The notes under the pieces are model-generated. The model saw only the letters and a program-made list of their open reading frames with translations. It made no database searches and was not told the origin of the DNA. Shown piece after piece: positions 1 through 9,077 of a stretch of DNA of 64,000 bases (its first letter is position 1; every line of letters begins with the position of its first letter). The DNA is from Snodgrassella alvi (lineage in GTDB: Bacteria; Pseudomonadota; Gammaproteobacteria; Burkholderiales; Neisseriaceae): positions 1 to 64,000 of the forward strand of contig NZ_MEIK01000016.1 in the NCBI RefSeq assembly GCF_002777855.1, given 5' to 3'. The translations under genes and the position numbers were made by a program.

Positions 1-2220
1 ACCGCGGATAATATCATTAGTTTGCCATCCGGTAATGATATTATCATTATCATCACCATTCTGGGTAAATGTAATTTTATTAATAATATCCTGAGGGTTA
101 AGCGTTACATCTTCAAAAATAAATTTGAAAGAACGATATTCGTCAGGACCATTGTTAAAGTATTTAGGCAGGGTAAGTGAATCGTCCTCACCATAGGCTT
201 TGATGATTAAATCATCACCGGAACGACTGAAATAATCGACAGAGAAATTGGCACCTTTGAACACAATTTCATTGAGGTCATTGATATAATAATAATTTCC
301 TGTATCTTTAATGATATCGTGCCCATGGCCGGCTTCGAATTCGTAACGGTCTTTTTCATAGTTGCCACCGCTAAGCGTGTCATTGCCGGTACCGCCAATA
401 AGGATATCGTAGCCGGCACCGCCATTTAGGATGTCGTCGCCAGCGCCACCGTAAAGGATATCATTGCCTGCATCGCCGCTAAGCGTATCATTACCCTCTT
501 CACCGTAGAGGATATCATTGCCATCTTTACCGTAAAGGGTATCATTTCCTTTACCACCGCGGATAATATCATTAGTTTGCCATCCGGTAATGATATTATC
601 ATTATCATCACCATTCTGGGTAAATGTAATTTTATTAATAATATCCTGAGGGTTAAGCGTTACATCTTCAAAAATAAATTTGAAAGAACGATATTCGTCA
701 GGACCATTGTTAAAGTATTTAGGCAGGGTAAGTGAATCGTCCTCACCATAGGCTTTGATGATTAAATCATCACCGGAACGACTGAAATAATCGACAGAGA
801 AATTGGCACCTTTGAACACAATTTCATTAAGGTCATTTATATCATAATAATTTCCGGTATCATTAATGATGTCGTGCCCATGGCCGGCTTCGAATTCGTA
901 ACGGTCTTTTTCGTAGTTGCCACCGCTAAGGGTATCATTGCCGGTACCGCCAATAAGGATATCGTAGCCAGCACCGCCATTTAAAGTGTCGTCGCCAGCG
1001 CCACCATACAGGATATCGTTGCCTGCATCACCGCTAAGCGTATCATTGCCCTCTTCACCGTAGAGGATATCATTGCCATCTTTGCCGTAAAGGGTATCAT
1101 TTCCTTTACCACCACTGATAATATCATTACTCCACCATCCGGTAATGATATTATCATTATCATCACCATTCTGGATAAATGTAATTTTATTAATGATATC
1201 CTGAGGATTAAGTGTTATATCTTCAAAAATAAATTTGAAAGAACGATATTCGCCATAACTAAAGTTGAAATAATTAGGCAGGGTAAGTGAATCGTCCTCA
1301 CCATAGGCTTTGATGATTAAATCATTACCGGAACGACTGAAATAATTTTCAGAGAAATTGGCGCCTTTAAACACAATTTCATTGAGTTCATTGATATCAT
1401 AATAATTTCCTGTATCTTTAATGATGTCGTGACCATGGCCTGCTTCGAATTCATAGCGGTCTTTTTCATAGTTGCCACCGTTGAGAGTGTCATTGCCGGT
1501 ACCGCCAATAAGGATATCGTAGCCGGCACCGCCATTTAGGATATCATCGCCAGCGCCACCATACAGGATATCGTTGTCGGCACCGCCGTTGAGAGTATCA
1601 TTACCATCACCACCGCTTAAATAATCATTACCGTTTTCACCATAGAGTGTGTCGTTGCCTTTACCGCCAAAAATATTATCTACACCGTTACCACCATACA
1701 ATTGGTCATTACCTGCACCGCCTGCAATGATATCGTTGCCATTCCAGCCTTTTATGATATCGTCACCAGAAGTACCACCTAAGGTAAAAGACATAGCAGT
1801 AATATCATCGTAACTTAATGTTTTATCTTCAAATATAAAATTGAAGGCGTTGTTGTAATTACTGTTTGGGTCAAAATAGTCTTTGAAAGTAACGGAATCG
1901 TCGTTACCATATGCTTGGATGATTAAATCCATATTAGAACGGATGAATTCAGCGTTTATGGAGCTAGCTTGTTCAAATACGATATCGTTATACTCTTGTT
2001 TGTCGTATTGATAACCGCTGTCGATGATAATATCCTGTCCATGTCCTTTTTGAAAGATATATTGGTCTTTATGGAAGTTTCCGCCATAAAGGGTATCGTT
2101 GCCTGGTCCTCCAATCAGGGTGTCGTAACCACTATCGCCTTTGAGAATATCGTCCCCCTCATTTCCGACTAGGATATCGTCTCCATTGCCTCCACTTAAA
2201 GTATCGTTTCCATCGCCTCC
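1..2220. repeat. Four in-frame 555-bp tandem units in the RTX gene
   Basis: The units begin at 1, 556, 1111 and 1666, exactly 555 bp (185 codons) apart, and the phase continues at 2221. By eye the units at 1-555 and 556-1110 differ at only about fifteen to twenty positions. The unit at 1111-1665 is more diverged and the one at 1666-2220 much more so. This gradient, nearly identical toward the C-terminal side and diverged toward the N-terminus, indicates recent unit duplication. The array probably continues to the left of the window. Confidence 0.9.
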
Positions 2221-2667
2221 GATTAAGAGATCATTTCCTTCGTTTCCGCTTAGTTTATCGTTACCACTTTTACCATAAATGATGTCGTTGTTATTGGTAC
2301 CATTCAGTACATCATCTTTTTCGGTGCCGTTCAAGGTGGTGACTAAATCAGTTATATCTTCAGGATTGAATGTTTTATCGTTGAAGATAAGAGTAAAACG
2401 GCATTTATTGGTTTGATCAGTGTTAAAAAAATCTGTCAGGGTAACTGAATCTTCGTTATTTTTATTTTTTATGATGAAATCATTTTTATAGTGATAAAAA
2501 ATAATATCTGAAACATTGGTATTTTCGAATAGTATTTTAATATGCTGATAATTGTTATTGTTACTTATCTGGCTGTTGATAGTGTTTTGTCCATGTCCAG
2601 CTGAAAATATGTATTGATATGAGCTATCGTTATTTTCACTTGGCATTTCATTATCTGTTTGTATCAT
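1..2667 (-). CDS. RTX (haemolysin-type Ca-binding repeat) protein, 3' part beyond window
   Basis: The frame is open from ATG at 2667 to the left edge, giving 889 residues with no stop, so the C-terminus is missing. The start has AAAGGA eight bases upstream. The first ~140 residues are polar and carry no signal peptide. After that come blocks of glycine- and aspartate-rich nonapeptides of the GGxGxDxLx type (for example [16 protein letters not shown]), which are RTX calcium-binding beta-rolls. Each block is followed by a ~100-residue non-repeat stretch ([34 protein letters not shown]) resembling the haemolysin-type calcium-binding-related domain. Block plus spacer makes a 185-residue unit that repeats in tandem. 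RTX proteins of this kind normally leave through a type I system using a C-terminal signal, which would lie outside this window. No hydrolase or toxin domain is visible, so adhesin, biofilm protein or bacteriocin-like toxin all remain possible. Family assignment is sure; role is not. Confidence 0.9.
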   Translation of the reverse strand, partial: MIQTDNEMPSENNDSSYQYIFSAGHGQNTINSQISNNNNYQHIKILFENTNVSDIIFYHYKNDFIIKNKNNEDSVTLTDFFNTDQTNKCRFTLIFNDKTFNPEDITDLVTTLNGTEKDDVLNGTNNNDIIYGKSGNDKLSGNEGNDLLIGGDGNDTLSGGNGDDILVGNEGDDILKGDSGYDTLIGGPGNDTLYGGNFHKDQYIFQKGHGQDIIIDSGYQYDKQEYNDIVFEQASSINAEFIRSNMDLIIQAYGNDDSVTFKDYFDPNSNYNNAFNFIFEDKTLSYDDITAMSFTLGGTSGDDIIKGWNGNDIIAGGAGNDQLYGGNGVDNIFGGKGNDTLYGENGNDYLSGGDGNDTLNGGADNDILYGGAGDDILNGGAGYDILIGGTGNDTLNGGNYEKDRYEFEAGHGHDIIKDTGNYYDINELNEIVFKGANFSENYFSRSGNDLIIKAYGEDDSLTLPNYFNFSYGEYRSFKFIFEDITLNPQDIINKITFIQNGDDNDNIITGWWSNDIISGGKGNDTLYGKDGNDILYGEEGNDTLSGDAGNDILYGGAGDDTLNGGAGYDILIGGTGNDTLSGGNYEKDRYEFEAGHGHDIINDTGNYYDINDLNEIVFKGANFSVDYFSRSGDDLIIKAYGEDDSLTLPKYFNNGPDEYRSFKFIFEDVTLNPQDIINKITFTQNGDDNDNIITGWQTNDIIRGGKGNDTLYGKDGNDILYGEEGNDTLSGDAGNDILYGGAGDDILNGGAGYDILIGGTGNDTLSGGNYEKDRYEFEAGHGHDIIKDTGNYYYINDLNEIVFKGANFSVDYFSRSGDDLIIKAYGEDDSLTLPKYFNNGPDEYRSFKFIFEDVTLNPQDIINKITFTQNGDDNDNIITGWQTNDIIRG

Positions 2668-3494
2668 TATTTTAGTCCTTTGAGTAGATTTTAATAAATT
2701 TGGTTGCTTATTTTTTTCTTTCTTATGGTTCTTAATAAGGTTTTATTTTTATGTAATATATATTTTATAATACGTAACTATTTTATTTTTTTAGTTTTAA
2801 ATTAATTTAACTTTATAATTGTATAGGTTCTGAATAGTATATTAAATTTGACATTTGATATTTGTAAGCTGTTTTTATTGATTTGGCTATGATTTCCTTT
2901 CAATTATAAATATTTCAATGTAATAATTATAAAGTTTCTTATTAAACTCTATTTGGTATTTCGTAATAATAAATTAATGAAGTTAGGCATTTACTTTTTA
3001 GTGCACGATGAATTTTATAATTACAATAATTTTTGTACATGATGGAATTGAGGTTGTAAATTATTTTAATGAAGATTTTCCCCTTTTTTATATATAAGAT
3101 ATAAAAATCATTATTATATTCAAATTATATGTTAATAATATGATTTTCTGAGTTTTTATTTTTTCTACCAGATTAAATCAATTTGTTATTTGTTTTTAAC
3201 AATATAAGTTTAAATTCTTAATTAAGAATGTATAATTTGGGTAGAGATATGATTATTTTAGACTGAAGGGAAGTTTATTTCAATTAATTTTTTTATCATA
3301 ATGATTTTAAAATGTTTTTAATTTTTATGTTTATATGCTTTAGATTGCAATAATTAAATTTGTAGGGATGGTTCAGAATATGGTTTTACTCTGATGTTAT
3401 TTTATTCATTATGAATGAAATTTTTTTGTGTGTTTAATAGTATGCAATTTTTTATTTTAAAGGCGATTTTGTGATTGTAATATCAGGTTTGAGT
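2668..3494. other. AT-rich spacer without genes
   Basis: About 830 bp between the RTX start and hemG. It is visibly more AT-rich than the flanking genes and contains no credible reading frame on either strand. It must hold the RTX promoter, but no convincing -35/-10 pair stands out among many AT-rich candidates. Confidence 0.6.
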
Positions 3495-4025
3495 TTAGTT
3501 GGTTAGTTTAAGTATCTGTTCTCCAAATTCTCTTACTTTTTTCCAGTCTGTATATTCGATATGCGCGTTAAGATTGGTTTCGCCTTTGTTTAGTTTCATA
3601 ACTAAGCGCATCATATATCGATCAATAAGATTGTATCTGGCATAGTGCAATTCTCCGGCGAAAATGCCGATAGTTTGAGGCTGCCAAGGGCTTTTGGCGA
3701 AGAATTTGCGCGTATAAGTATGGGTTTGCGGTGTGTTGCGATGTGGTTTGTTGGCCAATATGCTGACGCTGTAAAAGGCACTAGGGGTGCTGTTGAGGAT
3801 GTGCTGATTTCGAATAATCCATGGTGCCAATGCAGCTGCATAGTGTCCATAGCGAATAGAGGCTCCAATAATTATTTTATCATATTCTCCTGAGTGGAGA
3901 ATGGGAGCATCTGCGAGATTCACTAAGTTTACTGTAATACCGGCTGCTGTCCACTGTGCTTCCAGTTTCTGGGCTATTTTCTTGGTGTAGCCGAAGCGGC
4001 TGCTATAGATGAGCAGATATTTCAT
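3495..4025 (-). CDS. hemG: Menaquinone-dependent protoporphyrinogen IX dehydrogenase HemG
   Basis: This 176-residue flavodoxin-fold enzyme oxidises protoporphyrinogen IX to protoporphyrin IX, the penultimate step of haem synthesis, passing electrons to the quinone pool at the inner membrane. The FMN phosphate loop lies at residues 6-13 (IYSSRFGYT region). Signature HemG segments follow: GASIRYGHY at 54-62, PSAFYSV at 81-87 and TPQTHTY at 98-104. Length and spacing match the E. coli HemG family well, including the extra segment that separates HemG from ordinary flavodoxins. The start ATG at 4025 lacks a strong Shine-Dalgarno. It is transcribed divergently from proS across a 153-bp spacer. Confidence 0.93.
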   Translation of the reverse strand: MKYLLIYSSRFGYTKKIAQKLEAQWTAAGITVNLVNLADAPILHSGEYDKIIIGASIRYGHYAAALAPWIIRNQHILNSTPSAFYSVSILANKPHRNTPQTHTYTRKFFAKSPWQPQTIGIFAGELHYARYNLIDRYMMRLVMKLNKGETNLNAHIEYTDWKKVREFGEQILKLTN

Positions 4026-4178
4026 AGTGGATATTTGGTGATTGGTGTAGATAAATCATATCACGCCTAATGGATTTTGCTCAGGCTTTTGTTGCTGAAA
4101 AATTAATTTTTACTATGAGGTATATGCTTTTTTAGTGGCTGGAGGCTGGTACAATGGCGGCTGTTTTGGGAGATTTTT

Positions 4179-5897
4179 ATGAAAGCTAGTCAGTTTTATA
4201 TTTCGACTTTGAAAGAAGCTCCGGCAGAAGCGGAGCTGGCCAGCCATAAACTTATGTTGCGGACGGGGATGATTCGTCGTTTAGCCAGTGGTCTGTATAC
4301 TTGGATGCCAATGGGTTTACGGGTGTTGCGCAAGGTAGAACGTATTGTGCGTGAGGAGATGAATCGCGCCGGTTCGATTGAGCTGCTGATGCCGGTGGTG
4401 CAACCAGCGGAGTTATGGCAGGAAAGTGGGCGCTGGTCGTTTTATGGTAAGGAATTATTGCGGATTACTGACCGCCATGAACGTGAGTTTTGTCTGGGGC
4501 CGACCTGTGAAGAAGTGATTACGGATATTGTGCGCAGTGAGATTCGTAGTTATAAGCAGCTGCCACTGAATTTTTATCATATTCAGACTAAATTCCGAGA
4601 TGAAGTGCGGCCGCGTTTTGGTGTAATGCGGGCGCGTGAATTTGTGATGAAAGATGCTTATTCTTTCCATACGACATTTGAATCACTGCAACAATCATAT
4701 CAGGATATGTTTAATGCGTATTGCAGGGTGTTTGACCGGCTGGGTCTGGATTATCGACCAGTTGCGGCTGATACAGGCAGTATTGGTGGTACGGGGTCGC
4801 ATGAATTTCAGGTACTGGCGGAAAGCGGTGAGGATGTAATTGCGTATAGTGATGGGTCTGATTATGCGGCTAATGTTGAGCTGGCTGCTACTTTGCCGCT
4901 AAGTGGTGAACGTCACAGTGCTGCTGAAGAGTTGTCTAAGGTGCATACGCCGAATGTGCGCAGTATTGATGAATTGGTGGCTTTCTTGAATGTGCCGGTA
5001 GAACAGACGCTGAAGTCGCTGGTGGTTGAGGGCGAAGAAGAGGGTACAGTGGTGCTATTGCTTGTTCGTGGTGACCATCATCTGAATGAAATCAAGGCTG
5101 AGAAGCTGGCCGGTGTGAAAGCACCGTTGACGATGGCATCGGTGGCTGCGATTGAGAGTGCTTTTAATGGTGCACATGGTGGTTCATTGGGACCGGTGGG
5201 CTTTAATGGTAAGGTTTATGCTGATTTTGCTACGGCAAAAGCAGCTGATTGGGTAATTGGGGCCAATGAGGATGATCATCATTATACCGGATTTAATTTC
5301 GGCCGCGATGCGGCAGAACCGGAATTTGTGGATTTGCGTGAGGTGATTGCCGGTGACCCGAGCCCGTGTGGTCAGGGCAGTCTGAAACTGGCTCGAGGTA
5401 TTGAGGTAGGACATGTATTTCAGCTGAGAACTAAATACTCAGAGGCGATGCAGGCTACGGTACTGGATCAGAACGGCAAGAATGTTGTGCTTGAGATGGG
5501 GTGTTACGGTATCGGTATTACACGGGTAGTAGCGGCTGCTATCGAACAGAATAATGATGAGCGCGGTATTATCTGGACGGAAGCGATGGCGCCGTTTACG
5601 GTGGTGATAGTGCCGATGAATTATCGTAAATCTGATACGGTGAAGGCTGCTGCAGATGATTTATACGCACAATTGCAGCAGGCCGGTGTAGATGTGTTGC
5701 TGGATGATCGTGATGAACGCTCTGGGGTGCTGCTGCATGATTCAGAACTGATAGGTATCCCGCATCGTGTTGTGATTGGTGACCGAGGTCTGAAAGCTGG
5801 CAAGGTGGAGTATCAGGCTCGCAGAGATGCTGAACCAACTGAATTGGATATGGATAATGTGGTGGGATATATTTGTTCTTTGTTGAAGCAAGATTGA
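4179..5897 (+). CDS. proS: Prolyl-tRNA synthetase
   Basis: This class II aminoacyl-tRNA synthetase charges tRNA-Pro in the cytoplasm. The 572-residue length and layout are those of the bacterial-type ProRS with an inserted editing domain. The catalytic core starts at residue 1, with TCEE at 109-112 and motif 2 (FRDE...RPR) at about 139-146. The cis-editing insert that hydrolyses Ala-tRNA-Pro spans roughly residues 225-400. Motif 3 (GIGITR) is at about 444-449, and the anticodon-binding domain occupies the last ~110 residues ([12 protein letters not shown]). The ATG is preceded by GGGAGA five bases upstream. A strong terminator follows at 5915. Confidence 0.98.
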   Translation: MKASQFYISTLKEAPAEAELASHKLMLRTGMIRRLASGLYTWMPMGLRVLRKVERIVREEMNRAGSIELLMPVVQPAELWQESGRWSFYGKELLRITDRHEREFCLGPTCEEVITDIVRSEIRSYKQLPLNFYHIQTKFRDEVRPRFGVMRAREFVMKDAYSFHTTFESLQQSYQDMFNAYCRVFDRLGLDYRPVAADTGSIGGTGSHEFQVLAESGEDVIAYSDGSDYAANVELAATLPLSGERHSAAEELSKVHTPNVRSIDELVAFLNVPVEQTLKSLVVEGEEEGTVVLLLVRGDHHLNEIKAEKLAGVKAPLTMASVAAIESAFNGAHGGSLGPVGFNGKVYADFATAKAADWVIGANEDDHHYTGFNFGRDAAEPEFVDLREVIAGDPSPCGQGSLKLARGIEVGHVFQLRTKYSEAMQATVLDQNGKNVVLEMGCYGIGITRVVAAAIEQNNDERGIIWTEAMAPFTVVIVPMNYRKSDTVKAAADDLYAQLQQAGVDVLLDDRDERSGVLLHDSELIGIPHRVVIGDRGLKAGKVEYQARRDAEPTELDMDNVVGYICSLLKQD

Positions 5898-5914
5898 GTT
5901 TCAAATGTTAATTC

Positions 5915-5945
5915 AAAAAGCCAGACATAACTTGTCTGGCTTTTT
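5915..5945. terminator. Rho-independent terminator after proS (bidirectional)
   Basis: AAAAAGCCAGA is followed by a short loop and TCTGGCTTTTT, giving a perfect stem with A and T tracts on both sides. It lies 17 bp after the proS stop and can serve either strand. Confidence 0.9.
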
Positions 5946-6048
5946 GGATTTAGGCTTGTGATAGTTTTTTTTAATTTTTGTTTTATGGATAACTGCTGCG
6001 AAATGGCCTGATAATTCTGGATGTTTCAGGTACAGAAATACTGTCGAC

Positions 6049-6079
6049 AAAAAACCAGATTTTTCAATCTGGTTTTTTT
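6049..6079. terminator. Rho-independent terminator after nadE (bidirectional)
   Basis: AAAAAACCAGATT, loop TTTC and AATCTGGTTTTTTT form a hairpin immediately downstream of the nadE stop on the minus strand. The flanking A and T tracts make it usable from either side. Confidence 0.88.
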
Positions 6080-6082
6080 GTA

Positions 6083-6874
6083 TTAACTGAGTAATTCGGG
6101 AGGGATGATACATACGGGTATTGGGTTGATTTTGTGCTGCATGGCGCGATGATAGCGATCGTAGATGGCAAAAACTTCGCGCTCGCGACCACTGAAATCA
6201 TCTATGGTGTGGTTGGGGTAAACGCCCATTGCCCATTCTAGCTCAGGATAGGTAGCGCCAATTTGTTCTTCATCGGTTTTGTCTGCATCCCACAAACCGT
6301 CTGTGGGCGGGGCGTCGATTATTTTTTGATCGATATTCAGTTCTTTGGCCAGTTCATATACTTGTGTTTTCAGTAAGTCGGCGATGGGGCTGAGGTCTAC
6401 GCCGCCGTCGCCGTATTTGGTAAAGAAGCCAACGCCGAAATCTTCTACTTTATTGCCGGTACCGACTACGAGTAGGCCGCGCTCTTGAGCGTAATAGTAG
6501 AGGGCTATCATTCGCAGACGGCTGCGGGCATTGGCTAGTGCTAGCTGAGTTTGCTCATCTTTGTTGTCGCCGATGTCAACGGCCATGGTGAATGAATCGA
6601 AAGTACGGGTGAGGTCGACCCAGTGTTCTTCGATATTGTTGAAGCAGCTTTTAAGCTGGCGAATGTGTTCCTGTGCGCGCGCTATTTGGTTTACTTTCTG
6701 GTGGATGGGCAATTCTAGTACCAGTGTGGGTAGGCCGGTTTGGGCTGCAAGTGTGGAAACCACTGCGGAATCGATACCACCGGAAACGCCGACGACGAAA
6801 CCTTTGCATTTGGCCTGAGCGGCGTAGTCGCGTAACCATTTTACGATATATTCGATGATGGCTTTGGTTTGCAT
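6083..6874 (-). CDS. nadE: Ammonia-dependent NAD+ synthetase
   Basis: This 263-residue enzyme amidates nicotinic acid adenine dinucleotide to NAD+ using ATP and ammonia, the last step of NAD synthesis. The PP-loop SGGIDSAV is at residues 31-38, and the conserved stretches GTGNKVED, GDGGVDLSPIADL and PPTDGLW are all present. There is no N-terminal glutaminase domain, so ammonia must be supplied free. The ATG at 6874 is the natural start. The gene is single, ends against the 6049 hairpin and has a ~350-bp upstream spacer that should contain its promoter. Confidence 0.95.
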   Translation of the reverse strand: MQTKAIIEYIVKWLRDYAAQAKCKGFVVGVSGGIDSAVVSTLAAQTGLPTLVLELPIHQKVNQIARAQEHIRQLKSCFNNIEEHWVDLTRTFDSFTMAVDIGDNKDEQTQLALANARSRLRMIALYYYAQERGLLVVGTGNKVEDFGVGFFTKYGDGGVDLSPIADLLKTQVYELAKELNIDQKIIDAPPTDGLWDADKTDEEQIGATYPELEWAMGVYPNHTIDDFSGREREVFAIYDRYHRAMQHKINPIPVCIIPPELLS

Positions 6875-7226
6875 GGTATGCGTCCTCTGGCTATTTTTGA
6901 TAGGGTTAATATACTTCTTTAAGTGATGGCTTGCAAAGTGTATGCATAAAATGGTCAGTACGGATTGGGTTGAATAATTTTAGGGTATTGCCCAAAAAGC
7001 TGTAGTATGAACGATATTTGCTCAGAGATAGATTATGTTGATTTTGATGTCATTAATCTATTTGTTGTTTACTTTTCCCTGAATCTTGAACGATAGTGTG
7101 TTTTATTTATATCAATTCGGTGTCACCTTTAAAACGTTTCGAAGCAAAATCGGAAGAGGAAAAAATTGAATGCAATAATACAAACGTAACTTAAAATTAA
7201 TATTTATTTAATTTAAAAGGTTTGAT
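6875..7226. other. Spacer between nadE and the helix-hairpin-helix gene
   Basis: 352 bp between divergent genes, with no credible coding frame. It should contain both promoters. I see no clear operator or repeat. Confidence 0.5.
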
Positions 7227-7469
7227 ATGGCTTTTTCTGAATCTGAGCGACAGCAATTGCTAGAACTAAAATTTGTGGGTAGCAAAATTGTTGACAGACT
7301 CGAGCAAATGCAGCTTGATTCTTTTGATAAATTACGCGAGGTTACTTCAGAAGAAATCCTTAACCAAGGGGTATTGCTAACAGGCTCAATTTGTTGGAAA
7401 AATAGTCCTCAGGCTAAAACCGCTATCAATAATATTTTGCATTTAGTGAAACAAAACAATAATGGGTAA
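7227..7469 (+). CDS. Small helix-hairpin-helix protein
   Basis: The gene encodes 80 residues. FVGSKIVDRLEQM near residues 16-28 followed by SFDKLREVTSEEI reads as a helix-hairpin-helix DNA-binding motif of the kind found in Cdd1/McrB-type small proteins. The C-terminal segment ICWKNSPQAKTAINNIL resembles small solo HhH proteins in other proteobacteria that are often mislabelled as recombinases. AAAAGG lies six bases before the ATG, supporting translation. It stands alone between two gene-free spacers. A nucleic-acid-binding role is inferred; the actual partner is unknown. Confidence 0.75.
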   Translation: MAFSESERQQLLELKFVGSKIVDRLEQMQLDSFDKLREVTSEEILNQGVLLTGSICWKNSPQAKTAINNILHLVKQNNNG

Positions 7470-7807
7470 ATATGGTAATTTAATTGGAGTTTGTCATTTG
7501 TTTTTATGATTAGTGTCTAACATCGGCATTTTGTTGGGTATTTTTTAACTAAAAAAAGCCAGATTTAGTTTAAATCTTACTGATTAATGATTTAACTGTT
7601 TGGAATTAGTTTCATTAAAACATTTAAGTATACTTAATTTGTTAAATGAATAAAATGAATTATAGCTGTTAAATATTTGAATTCGTTGAATGCATTGTTT
7701 TCTTAAGCTGTTCCTTATATTTAAATTAGTGATACTACCAATTATGCCGAATGCTTATTGGGTGGGCAGTATAGGGTATATTAGGTTAGAATAGGTACGG
7801 TTTGTTA
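7470..7807. other. AT-rich spacer
   Basis: About 340 bp with no credible coding frame. A short imperfect hairpin (AGATTTA...TAAATCT near 7561) is present but has no T tract on the plus strand. Confidence 0.45.
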
Positions 7808-8194
7808 ATGTCTTGTGATGGGGATGCAGTTTCTATGCAGGAGAAGGTGCCGACAGAAATCCGTTTGTGTCAGAATCGGCAGGTGCTGCGACTGGATTAT
7901 ACGGGACAGACGTTTGAACTGATGGCTGAGTATCTACGAGTATATTCGCCTAGTGCAGAGGTGCGAGGTCATGGTTCGGGTCAAGAGGTATTGCAAACTG
8001 GTAAACGCTACGTGACGATAGCCGGTTTACAGCAGGTGGGTAATTATGCTTTGCGTATTGCTTTTTCTGATGGGCATGACACTGGGCTGTATGATTGGGC
8101 TTATTTGTATGATTTGGCGATACGTCAGCCCAAGCTTTGGGCTGCTTATGAGCAAAAATTATTGCTGGCTGGTGCCAGCCGTGAGCCTACCTAA
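7808..8194 (+). CDS. DUF971 (gamma-butyrobetaine hydroxylase-like N-terminal) protein
   Basis: This is a 128-residue protein from ATG 7808. It contains a DUF971/GBBH-like N-terminal domain with PTEIRLCQNRQVLRLDY, LRVYSPSAEVRGHG, VGNYALRIAFSDGHDTGLYDW and YLYDL segments. Such stand-alone domains are widespread in proteobacteria, commonly beside ubiE as here, and are suspected to work in iron-sulphur or metal handling, but no biochemical role is firmly established. Start choice is uncertain: ATG 7808 has a weak ribosome site, and ATG 7835 nine codons later has GGGGA upstream. The ubiE start follows 74 bp after the stop, suggesting co-transcription. Confidence 0.85.
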   Translation: MSCDGDAVSMQEKVPTEIRLCQNRQVLRLDYTGQTFELMAEYLRVYSPSAEVRGHGSGQEVLQTGKRYVTIAGLQQVGNYALRIAFSDGHDTGLYDWAYLYDLAIRQPKLWAAYEQKLLLAGASREPT

Positions 8195-8268
8195 TTGAAG
8201 CTGCGGCTGGGCTGATGTGGATGGCTGGCTGATTTTATTTGGGCAATGTTTAATTCTGAAAGTGTGGT

Positions 8269-9006
8269 ATGAGCGATCACAAAACTCATTTTGGTTATCA
8301 GACTGTTGATGAAGATGAAAAGGCGGGACGTGTTGCCGGTGTATTCCATTCGGTAGCCAAAAACTATGATGTGATGAATGATGTGATGTCTGGTGGTCTG
8401 CATCGGGTTTGGAAACATTTTACGATTACCACAGCTCCTTTACGTAAGGGAGATAAGGTGCTGGATATTGCCGGGGGTTCGGGTGATTTGTCGCGTGGTT
8501 GGGCCAAACGGGTAGGGCACGGTGGTGAGGTCTGGCTGACGGATATCAATTCTTCGATGTTGACAGTGGGGCGTGACCGGCTGCTGAATGAGGGAATGGC
8601 TTTGCCAGTGGCATTGTGTGATGCAGAAAAGCTGCCGTTTCCAGATAATTATTTTAATTTGGTATCGGTGTCGTTTGGTTTGCGAAATATGACGCACAAG
8701 GATGTAGCACTGGCAGAAATGTATCGAGTGTTGCAACTTGGTGGAACGCTGTTGGTGCTCGAATTCTCTCATGTATTTAAGCCGCTTAAGCCGGTATATG
8801 ATTTGTACTCTTTTAAGATGCTGCCACTGATGGGCAAGTTGATTGCGAAGGACGCAGACAGTTATCAGTATTTGGCTGAATCTATTCGTATGCATCCGGA
8901 TCAGGAGACATTGAAGCAAATGATGCTGGATGCTGGTTTTGATAGTGTGAGTTACCATAATTTAACGGCAGGGGTGGTGGCTTTGCATAAAGGTGTTAAG
9001 TTTTAG
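8269..9006 (+). CDS. ubiE: Ubiquinone/menaquinone C-methyltransferase UbiE
   Basis: This SAM-dependent C-methyltransferase acts on 2-methoxy-6-polyprenyl-1,4-benzoquinol (ubiquinone pathway) and demethylmenaquinol (menaquinone pathway). It has 245 residues. The family signature [18 protein letters not shown] is at 32-49, the SAM-binding motif DIAGGSGD at 66-73, FGLRNM at about 136 and EFS near 165. The sequence ends with the typical [11 protein letters not shown] segment. It follows the DUF971 gene closely and ends at a hairpin at 9028. Whether menaquinone is made in this organism cannot be judged from the window. Confidence 0.97.
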   Translation: MSDHKTHFGYQTVDEDEKAGRVAGVFHSVAKNYDVMNDVMSGGLHRVWKHFTITTAPLRKGDKVLDIAGGSGDLSRGWAKRVGHGGEVWLTDINSSMLTVGRDRLLNEGMALPVALCDAEKLPFPDNYFNLVSVSFGLRNMTHKDVALAEMYRVLQLGGTLLVLEFSHVFKPLKPVYDLYSFKMLPLMGKLIAKDADSYQYLAESIRMHPDQETLKQMMLDAGFDSVSYHNLTAGVVALHKGVKF

Positions 9007-9027
9007 TTTGCTGGTTGACACTATGTT

Positions 9028-9060
9028 CAGGCTGCCATATGGTGGCCTGATTTATTTTGT
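9028..9060 (+). terminator. Probable terminator after ubiE
   Basis: TCAGGCTGCCA and TGGTGGCCTGA pair with two G-T wobbles around a very short loop and are followed by TTTATTTT. It lies just after the ubiE stop and ends at the pepD start region. Confidence 0.75.
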
Positions 9061-9077
9061 TGGTGATGGATTTAAAT

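Noticed and set aside
207-1535. Short minus-strand frames (207-425, 426-614, 981-1169, 1317-1535) in the repeat region
   Set aside because: They are out-of-frame readings of the RTX repeats; the true frame is uninterrupted from 2667 to the window edge.
1-2220. Periodic repeats as a CRISPR array or insertion sequences
   Set aside because: The period is 555 bp, in frame and protein-coding, with no short repeat-spacer pattern and no transposase.
5913-6113. 66-codon minus-strand frame between proS and nadE
   Set aside because: It translates two transcription terminators and overlaps the end of nadE.
8440-8958. 172-codon frame opposite ubiE
   Set aside because: Antisense shadow of a well-conserved gene with no recognisable domain.
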